Shown piece by piece: positions 56,901 to 64,000 of a stretch of 64,000 nucleotides of DNA. The number at the start of each line of letters is the position of its first letter. Positions within the stretch are counted from its first letter, which is position 1. This DNA comes from Leptodontidium sp. MPI-SDFR-AT-0119 (taxonomy: Eukaryota > Ascomycota > Leotiomycetes > Helotiales > Leptodontidiaceae), in contig JAHLEZ010000002.1 of assembly GCA_020726505.1 (NCBI GenBank), positions 1,674,001 to 1,738,000 of the forward strand, given 5' to 3'. Position numbers and translations under genes: made by a program. The notes beneath the pieces are model-generated. The model was not told the DNA's origin. It made no database searches and was given only the letters and a program-made list of their open reading frames with translations.

Positions 56901-57882
56901 GTGCTGGCTTGGGAGATCCGATTGACATAATGAGCACGGCATGGTGCTGTGGTAGTGAGTGCTGTAATTTGAGATGGCAGAGAATAATGCACTATGAACG
57001 TATGAGGTTGTACAGAGTATATGAGCTGTAATGATATCCATTCGTTTTCTCATAAATAAGTCTAGGGACAGCTCTTTCAACCGTATCATCAATATCTAAT
57101 AGATCTCATATGAATTCAATTTCATTCAATGCACCTAAAGATCTGAGCGGCCCATAGTGCCTTCCCGGTTCATATCCAAACTTTGGGAGGAAGTGCAATC
57201 AAGAGCTGGACGCATCTTCATATATCTCTATATCGAAAAAGCTGCTAGTATTACATGCTCTGGCCTCGAATTAAAAGTATGTATAACGTGAGGGGAAAAT
57301 AGCTTGCTTGTAATTTGTTTCTCCGGAAAACGTCCCTTAGTTCACTTTTAGCTCAAGCGAGAGGACACTCACTGTCCCTTACATGTTGCCACTATGCCTA
57401 TCTCCTTTCTCCGATAGACTATGGATACCATACTAATGGCTTGATGTGACCCCTTTCTCGACTAGCTGGGTTACTCTACTCCGAATAGTCCCAATTCTGC
57501 GTCTGATCTCAGTCCAAATCCCAAGAACACGCCAACCTAGCCTCCCCTAAATTAACCGAACCCACGCCCACAACATCAAAACACTGATACCCACTCGCTA
57601 GATCTCCACACCAGCAGCACCTAGCACAATATTGCGGCTGGAACTAGTAGTTCGCGTAGGCATCTGAACTGCATAGTGAGTTGACATTTGAACTGGACCT
57701 CGAATTAATTTGGATATATAACACGCTCCCTTTCTGAAAGGTGAGATTTTTCTTCTTCACACATTCCTACCACTTCTTCGCTAATCTACTTCGCATACCA
57801 TTGTATCATATACCACACACAATCATTCCTCACCTTTACCTTCACAATACTCAATAGTTCTCGCACTATTACCACATCCAAA
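56901..57882. other. Intergenic region with coiled-coil gene promoter
   Basis: No gene is supported. A TATATA at 57715-57720 lies about 165 bp upstream of the next ATG and is followed by a CT-rich leader, a plausible core promoter for the coiled-coil gene. Confidence 0.5.
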
Positions 57883-59488
57883 ATGTCGTTTCCAAGCGCT
57901 GCCACTGATGGCGAATCCTCCAAGGAAGGAGCTTATCTCAGCCTTGCCGTCTTTGTATATCCTCAAGAAATTTCTACCACGGTTCTCGAGCCCGTCAAAG
58001 ATGATTCCAGCGGTTCCGAAATTCCCTCAAACAGCTCTGCTACCTCTGAACCCCAACGGGAACTACCTGAGTCCGCTGCTGGCCAAGCCATAACATCCCT
58101 CAAGGGCAAAGGCAAGGAGAAAGCTGTCACCACTCCGACCCAGCCAGCACTAACCCGCCCCGATGTTCCACCTTTGGTATCGGGTATCCCAGCCCAGCGA
58201 AATCCCCATACCGGACATGAATTCCTGACAGCCTTCCCTAAGGACTGGAGCGGATGGGAAGCCCTCTTCAGAGCCCTCCATAGCTCCCTCAAGGGGGAGA
58301 ACCGAGCCCGTCTCTGCCATAGAATCGGCTTTTTGAACAGACTCCAGATTCAGATTGCAGCTTGGGAACACAAAGACCAGGTTGTCACATATCGTTATGA
58401 AAAGATGATGGAATACAACATAGCCGCAGAGAAGAGACATTTGAAGGATGAGGAAACTCACAAGAAAGATGTGGCACTTACTGGTCTTTTGCAAGAAGCT
58501 GTATGTTCCCTTCATTCTTCACAACCTACATCAAAATATTGCCAACTTTATGTACTGACAGGTTTTGTTTTTCCTTTTTGCAGGTGGCTCAGATCTACGA
58601 TGCCAATTCAAGTATTCCTATGCTCAGCGTTCAAATAATCTCCGAGCGAGACTCACTCAGAGAAGATAGCAAACGCCTCGGAACGGAAAATCAACGCTTG
58701 AAGGCAGACAACGAACGCCTCAGAGAAGAGATGCGACAGATGCAAATCCGACACGAAGCAGCTCAAGGCGATCTAGGCAGAAAGAACCAGTCCAGACTTG
58801 CCATCCAGCAAGAGACCACAGCAGACAAGACCAGCAGCGAGCTGAAAGGCAAAAGGCTCTGAATGGGGAAAATATTACCCTGAGAGCTAATCTTACGGCT
58901 CTGAGCTCCGAGAACACGTCTCTGAAAGCTCAAGCAGAGTCTCAAGACGCAGCTATAGATCGTCTGAAGTCTAGCGAGACTGCTCTGACGGAGAAAGAGG
59001 CAGGTTCTGCCTACAATCATATACAAGCCATCATCAGATTCAACAACCTTGAAGCGGAACATGAGAAGGTCCTTACTGAGATACAGGCCCTGGTTCAAAA
59101 AATTTAGGAGAAAGACAATGAAATCAAATCCCTGAACGGGCAAACCTCTGCTTCCAACGCCGCCCTCCAGGAAATGCTAGATAGCACAGAGGCGACGATC
59201 GCTTCTCTCACTGCGGCGTTGGATGAAACTGTCGCTGCCGCCCAGACATCAGTCAAGAATTCAAAGGAGTACAAAGAAATCCAGACGAAGGTTAATAGCC
59301 ACAAGACTGATCTGAATGCGGCCAACGATGAGCTTCGCCGTCTCAGGAACGATGTCGCTACTGATGCCAAAAAGCGCTCGGTTGAAAAGAAATCTTCAGA
59401 TGCTGAGATCCAGAATCTGAAGAATCAAGTCAAGACTCTAAAGGCGAATAAGGAGTCGAAGACTAAGGAGCCTAAGCTCAAGTCGTAA
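57883..59488 (+). pseudogene. Coiled-coil protein gene with frameshift and internal stop
   Basis: Exon 57883-58500 and exon 58584 onwards join in phase. The N-terminal 90 residues are Ser/Pro-rich, followed by a globular part with the motif FPKDWSGWEALFRAL, then long heptad-rich coiled coil (ISERDSLREDSKRL onward). The frame ends at TGA 58860-58862, giving an intact protein of about 298 residues. Clear coiled coil continues in another frame (QQRAERQKALNGENITLRAN) through a TAG at 59105-59107 and on to 59488. One indel near 58835-58860 plus one nonsense change therefore removed about 210 residues. Structural or cytoskeletal-type function is only a guess. It is the first of three coiled-coil genes in a row. 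Without the lesions it would be about 510 residues. Confidence 0.6.
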
Positions 59489-60972
59489 ATTGCTGACATG
59501 TTGTATAGTAGCGGCTATGAGAATGCTGAGTGGTGGGGTAAATGAGGGGAACTAAGCTGTAATATGGTGGGTTCGGTTCGATGAAAAAAATTCCTTAGGT
59601 CTGTTTTGTTTTGTTGTGTTTTACTGAAGCAGGAGGAAGATGAAGCGGAGAGTGTAAATTGTAATTGGTAGATTGGGTTTGGTGGATGGATTTCTTTATT
59701 TGACTGTACAAGCTTCCTGTTTTCGAGCCAACCTCTTTCATGTATTTACAAAAAACAGAGAAAAAAAGGAAATAATTCAGAATAATTTTGGTTCCCGTGT
59801 TGTGTGAGAAAAGACTTCATGGAACAAAAACCTACTCCTATGGTAGTTGGGGTAATTATGTATGGAGGGGCAGGTAAAGGAGCCTGAAAGGGCTGAAAGT
59901 TAGTTCTGACCTCACCGTAAAAACGAATGTGACGGGGTATCCACAGGGTACCCAGCCCTGCACAGCGTCCAAAGTGCGAGCGCTAATAAGCGACAACAGC
60001 CTGTAACTACAGGGCGGCGCTTCAGGAGTTTTCCTATGCCCCCTAGAGTTCAAATCGGGTCGTCTTCTCTGAGTCTAGGATTTTTAATTAGAACCCATAA
60101 TACCTTCTCTCTTTCTAAGAAATTATTTGTTTGATTTCCCCTTCTCAGCTTCTTTCTTTTCCTTTTGGAAGGCATTCGATGTGCTGCAACATGCTTGACG
60201 CTAGGATTCAAGCGGTGAAGTTAGCCTCATCATCACACAAAGACATTGCTTCATCACTTCAAAGATAGTCAGCCACACCTTTATGAAAGTGTATAAAACT
60301 TCCACTATGGTGCAAATTTTATGATTAAAGTGGTTCATTTAAGTGTGTGCTTAATTTTATCTAAGAATAAGATTACGGAGTGGCGGTTTATTACACCCGT
60401 TTTTCAAACCTCAATGACGGCATAGTGGAAGTCTGGATACCTACAACGAGAAGTTGGGGGCTAAACTTTCCAAGCAATACATGTAGAACTCGCCTTGTAC
60501 CATAACACGTGCTCAGAACTACTTTAGAATGTTTGCAAGCGCTGATTTACTTCACCCTCGCAAAGCGTCGTCACAATCTCTCCAAAAACCCAATGTGACC
60601 ATGCCTATGTCATGTCCGTTGTGCTCACTGGTAGCGAAAATTTCCGTCAAGTCACTCTATATTAGCTTCACGCACAACATAACATAAACGATTCTATCTC
60701 CCATATTTACAAGCAGGAACATCAGCACCAGGTAGCGGCGAATGAGACAGCAACGAGGTCCTGTCCTCGCACGCTCTGATCGGTGTTCGACACTTTGGAC
60801 GCCATTCAACTCGAGCCGCACAACATCACAGGTTCCTCCAGAGCTAGACTCCAAGCTTTCCTTGATCATTAGTTTCACCTCCTCAGTTGGCCACCTGGTA
60901 AGCCTTCCCGGTGTTTCGAGGGACTCTTGAATCTCAAATTGACTTATACAGAATTTACCCGAGTCTGCTAAA
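59489..60972. other. Intergenic region
   Basis: About 1.5 kb, AT-rich, with no supported coding feature. A GTTCAAATC sequence near 60048 resembles a tRNA T-loop, but no cloverleaf can be formed. The right end should contain the promoter of the next coiled-coil gene. Confidence 0.5.
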
Positions 60973-62400
60973 ATGACGTCCCATTATCCCCGCAGTGGGA
61001 GTTCTCCTTCAGCAAAGACCGTCTGTTCAAATTTTGAGGATACTGCTGAGAAGCCGATTGTCCGTGACGTCAATGTTTCGGGTAATATTCAGAGCAGGCA
61101 AGACGGGCAAACGTCAGTCTCGGCACAGTCTGTTAGTGAAATTCCAACTGGCCATGGGATGCCAATGGATACTGCAATTTCTCAGATCCAAGCAAATGTC
61201 ATAATCCAAGACACGTTTCTAGGACTTCGGAAACCCATTTTCGTTCGTCATTCGGCAAGGCGAAGAGCCTCTGAATCCGACGTTTTCGAATATCGGCGTC
61301 CGCACAATTTCACGAGTGATCAACAATCATGCCAAGACGACAACTCCGTGCCCGAAGAATTCTTGACACCTGCTGCTCTCAACCAACGCCTGGTTCTGGA
61401 TCTGGGAAGTCTACACGGACAACTTCACCATCTTCAATACGACAATCATCTTCTATTCGGCTGTGTGGGAATTTTGAACAACGAGATTTCAAGACAGATA
61501 GCGGATAACAAACGAATGTGTAGCTTGATCGACAGGAAAGACACATGCATCAAGAACCTCACCGACGTCAATACCCAACAACAGGGCAAAATCGCAGACT
61601 TCAAACTGAAAGCTGAACTGGGCGAGTCCTTGGTGCATGGTTTGCGCACCTCATGCGACAGCCAAGTCCACCTTGCTCAATACCTCATCAAACAGAGTAA
61701 GAAGAAAGACTTGAAAATCACGAGGAAAAATACGGAAATCGAAGGACTCAATGTTCGTCTTGCGAACCAGAAAGGAGCCCTGGCTGCCACTGAAGCCTAC
61801 TCCATACAGTCGAACCAGGCTATCAACCGATTGTCTGTCAAAAATTGCATATTGCGTTCGGAATTACGATGCAGTATCGCGAAGAGCGAAAAGTCGGGTT
61901 GGGACCTTGCGAGGGAGAAACGCGAAACGGAATTTCAAGTCAGGAAGCTGGAAACGGATATGTTAGGAATTAGGACTGAGCTGAAATGTGCGACGGCTCA
62001 AAACGAAAGTGTCAAGGAAGAACTGGACGCGGCGAACTCATGCCTTGAAGAGTTACGTACAGGGTCGGAATCTCGGGAGAAAAAGAAGAATAAAGAGCTG
62101 AAGGATCTAAGAAAGGAGCTCAGATTTGCGCGAAAAGAGAAAAAGAAAGAGGAAATCTCACAGCGCGAAGCTCGTATCGCCAGCGCTGAAGAGAAAGGCA
62201 AGATGATGGAGGATATCAAGGACTACGAGCTCAAGATCAAAGCTGCAAGGATTCAAAACAGCGAGTGGCTCCAGATTTGGGAAAGGAATGCTGCCGAAAC
62301 AGCCACCCTGGAGGGAAAGGTTTCGACCATGGTTATGTCACTCAAACTCCTCGTCGGAGTCATCGCTTCGCTTCTGATATTCATGTTTCTATGGAAGTGA
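60973..62400 (+). CDS. Coiled-coil protein with C-terminal membrane anchor
   Basis: A single uninterrupted ORF of 475 residues. Residues 1-120 are Ser/Gln-rich and probably disordered. Residues from about 135 to 445 are almost continuous heptad coiled coil, strongly charged near 355-405 (REKKKNKELKDLRKELRFA). The last 22 residues form one hydrophobic segment (SLKLLVGVIASLLIFMFLWK) with only a few residues after it: a tail anchor, so the protein would sit on an internal membrane with its coiled coil in the cytosol. No named family is recognised. Neighbours on both sides are also coiled-coil genes in the same direction, and the third shares the tail-anchor layout, suggesting a locally duplicated, fast-diverging family or convergent composition. 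Confidence 0.75.
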   Translation: MTSHYPRSGSSPSAKTVCSNFEDTAEKPIVRDVNVSGNIQSRQDGQTSVSAQSVSEIPTGHGMPMDTAISQIQANVIIQDTFLGLRKPIFVRHSARRRASESDVFEYRRPHNFTSDQQSCQDDNSVPEEFLTPAALNQRLVLDLGSLHGQLHHLQYDNHLLFGCVGILNNEISRQIADNKRMCSLIDRKDTCIKNLTDVNTQQQGKIADFKLKAELGESLVHGLRTSCDSQVHLAQYLIKQSKKKDLKITRKNTEIEGLNVRLANQKGALAATEAYSIQSNQAINRLSVKNCILRSELRCSIAKSEKSGWDLAREKRETEFQVRKLETDMLGIRTELKCATAQNESVKEELDAANSCLEELRTGSESREKKKNKELKDLRKELRFARKEKKKEEISQREARIASAEEKGKMMEDIKDYELKIKAARIQNSEWLQIWERNAAETATLEGKVSTMVMSLKLLVGVIASLLIFMFLWK

Positions 62401-62877
62401 TGGTTGTAATTATTCAGGAGAATTTATTTAATAACAGAATTTGTATAATCAAATCCGAGGTCTTCTTCTTATTCTTGAAAAGGAAAAGATGTTAGGTGTA
62501 GTTAATGGAATGTCAATTTCACCTTGAACCACGACACGTGATAAATCACAGCTGGAATTATTTATGTCTTCGTTAGCGAGCTACAGTAAGAAACACCTAG
62601 GGGCGTCTAGCTTGAGACTCCCCATAGAATTACCCTAGCTCCAAATACATCATTCTTAATGCTAGTTTGCGGTAACTAACCGAACCGGCACTACTAGAAG
62701 GGCAGAGAACCCACTTGCCAATTCTGCCAGTTGAAAATTAAATTACTATCGCTATATTAGAAGGCAGTTTTCGTGGAGGGAGGCCAAATTTGATCAACTT
62801 CTCTCAAATCACTTCAATCTGGCCCGTAAGAAATTCACCCCACAACCCACCAGCAATCACATCCACCATCAAACAAA
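62401..62877. other. Spacer between coiled-coil genes
   Basis: About 480 bp with no coding feature. A TATATT near 62752-62757 lies about 120 bp upstream of the ATG at 62878 and could be the core promoter of the third gene. Confidence 0.45.
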
Positions 62878-63551
62878 ATGGCAAAATCAAGTAAAAATAA
62901 GCCAGCGGCACTGATATGTACTCATCCAATTATATTTTGGGGCAATTACTAACTTATACTTTTCAGACTTCGCCGAAGTCGCCCGAGGAGAACACAAAGG
63001 CGGCCACCAATCCAGCCCAGGAAACCAAACCCGTTCTCCTCGAAGCAACCGAAAGAGTCGTCACCTCAGATCTACCCAATAACAGCAAAAGTGCAAGAGC
63101 AGCCGAAATCGCCTCACTCACAGCCCAACTATCAAAGAAAATCTCAGAATACAACCAATTAAGAGGCGAAAAGATCACCGAGGTCGACAGGTTAACACAT
63201 AAACTCAACACCGAGATCTCAGCACACAACAGAACCGAGCAGAAGCTAAAAGAGAGGATTTCAGCTCTATCCAAAGCTGATAATCTGAATAAAGACATGC
63301 AAGCTGTGAATAAGAGGATGAAGGCGAAGACTGAGAAGGCGGTTATACGGCAGCAGGAGGAATTGAAACGGGCGCAGAAAATGGTGTGGAATTTTGTGAC
63401 GGCGCTTGATAGGGGATGGGATCAAAAACTGAGAGCGGAGAGGGCAGAGAGGGAACTTGAGGTTGAGAGATCGATTTCTGTGGTTCTTGCTTTCGTTGGG
63501 TTTGTTTGCCTTCTTTTGGGTCTTTGGTCGCATAGCATGTATCACGACTAG
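62878..63551 (+). CDS. Short coiled-coil protein with C-terminal membrane anchor
   Basis: The long frame runs from 62916 (ATG) to 63551 and encodes up to 211 residues. Residues from about 65 to 180 are coiled coil (AEIASLTAQLSKKISEYNQL onward; RAERAERELEVER). The last 25 residues form one transmembrane segment (SISVVLAFVGFVCLLLGLWS) followed by HSMYHD: a tail anchor. A cleaner leader and ATG exist at 62878, followed by a possible intron (TTACTAAC branch and TTTTCAG acceptor at about 62967). However, joining MAKSSKNKPAALI to the downstream exon leaves the phase off by one, so the start is unresolved between 62878 and 62916. The layout parallels the gene just upstream. Confidence 0.65.
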
Positions 63552-63868
63552 TCTGAAACTTCGGCTGTTGATAGTTTGCTGTAGATTTCTATCAACAGCT
63601 TCATTTCATGACGGTTGGTTTTGTTAGCATGGCATACTTGAGTGTTGAAATCCATTGTGCATTTTAAAGTTAAAGTCTCGAAGTTGTGTTCATTGCTCAT
63701 TGAGCAACAAATGCTTCCCCCCACCATGCCACAGCCCATTTTGCCGTTGTTTCGCCGCGAAAGTACGTTTCTCATGAAAACTGAAATCAGCGCAAGTAAA
63801 AGAAAATCTCTGACCACATATTTCTCTAAGCAATGAATGAAACAATCTCTCAGTTTGGTGTCAACCCC
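63552..63868. other. Convergent intergenic spacer
   Basis: About 300 bp between the third coiled-coil gene and the partial minus-strand frame at the window end. No further feature is recognised. Confidence 0.4.
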
Positions 63869-64000
63869 TCAAATATCCTGCTCCAACTCGACATTTGCCA
63901 GAACCAGTTCCATTTCAGATACCGGGAGGAACGGTCTTTCCCCATCAACCGTGTTAGGCTCGACCTCTCGAATGGAATCACTCTCCTCCCATTTTCTCTT
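63869..64000 (-). CDS. 3' end of a gene truncated by the window edge
   Basis: A minus-strand frame enters the window at 64000 and stops at TGA 63871-63869. Its 43 residues are charged and helix-prone and end MELVLANVELEQDI, which reads as a genuine C-terminus. Too little is visible to name a family. Confidence 0.35.
   Translation of the reverse strand, partial: KRKWEESDSIREVEPNTVDGERPFLPVSEMELVLANVELEQDI

Noticed and set aside
60000..60070. tRNA-like T-loop sequence near 60048
   Set aside because: No acceptor, D or anticodon stems could be paired around the GTTCAAATC motif.

Overview
The window is genomic DNA from a filamentous ascomycete (Pezizomycotina). The evidence is many short GT-AG introns (about 45-90 nt, often with a CTAAC-like branch site), a highly reducing polyketide synthase, Zn(II)2Cys6 regulators, a HeLo-domain protein, an S1/P1 nuclease and an NADP-type mannitol dehydrogenase. 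The protein style is compatible with Leotiomycetes/Sclerotiniaceae relatives, but that placement is an impression and was not computed.

Layout. 0-15.3 kb holds mostly well-preserved genes: a HeLo/pseudokinase protein (-), a secreted S1/P1 nuclease (-), a mannitol 2-dehydrogenase-type SDR (+), and a GGA clathrin adaptor (-) divergent from the rRNA modification enzyme TSR3 (+). 15.6-22.2 kb is a decayed neighbourhood: a broken repeat-protein relic, a fragment of glucosidase I (GH63) with an internal stop, a frameshifted F-box gene, an HExxH metallopeptidase-like gene carrying stops, and a cysteine-containing unknown gene preceded by frameshifted remnants. 23.4-39.4 kb has an MFS transporter, a 3.4-kb stretch without genes, a 2745-residue HR-PKS and a kinase whose 5' end cannot be resolved. 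The PKS looks like the PKS half of a PKS-NRPS hybrid that has lost its NRPS half.

40-47 kb has a small membrane protein, an alpha/beta hydrolase and a poorly resolved Zn-cluster-like gene with an incomplete Cys set. 48-57 kb is a transport/regulation region: a nitrate transporter whose long upstream region carries NirA-type and GATA-type sites, then a monocarboxylate-type MFS transporter divergent from a complete Zn(II)2Cys6 regulator. Their shared 448-bp promoter contains two CGG-N5-CCG sites exactly 20 bp apart. 57.9-63.6 kb holds three co-oriented coiled-coil genes; two end in a C-terminal membrane anchor and the first is broken by a frameshift and a stop. The last 132 bases look like the 3' end of a further minus-strand gene.

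Exon models were built by hand from splice signals and phase; where all phases close, this is stated. No homology search was possible, so family names rest on recognised motifs and order.
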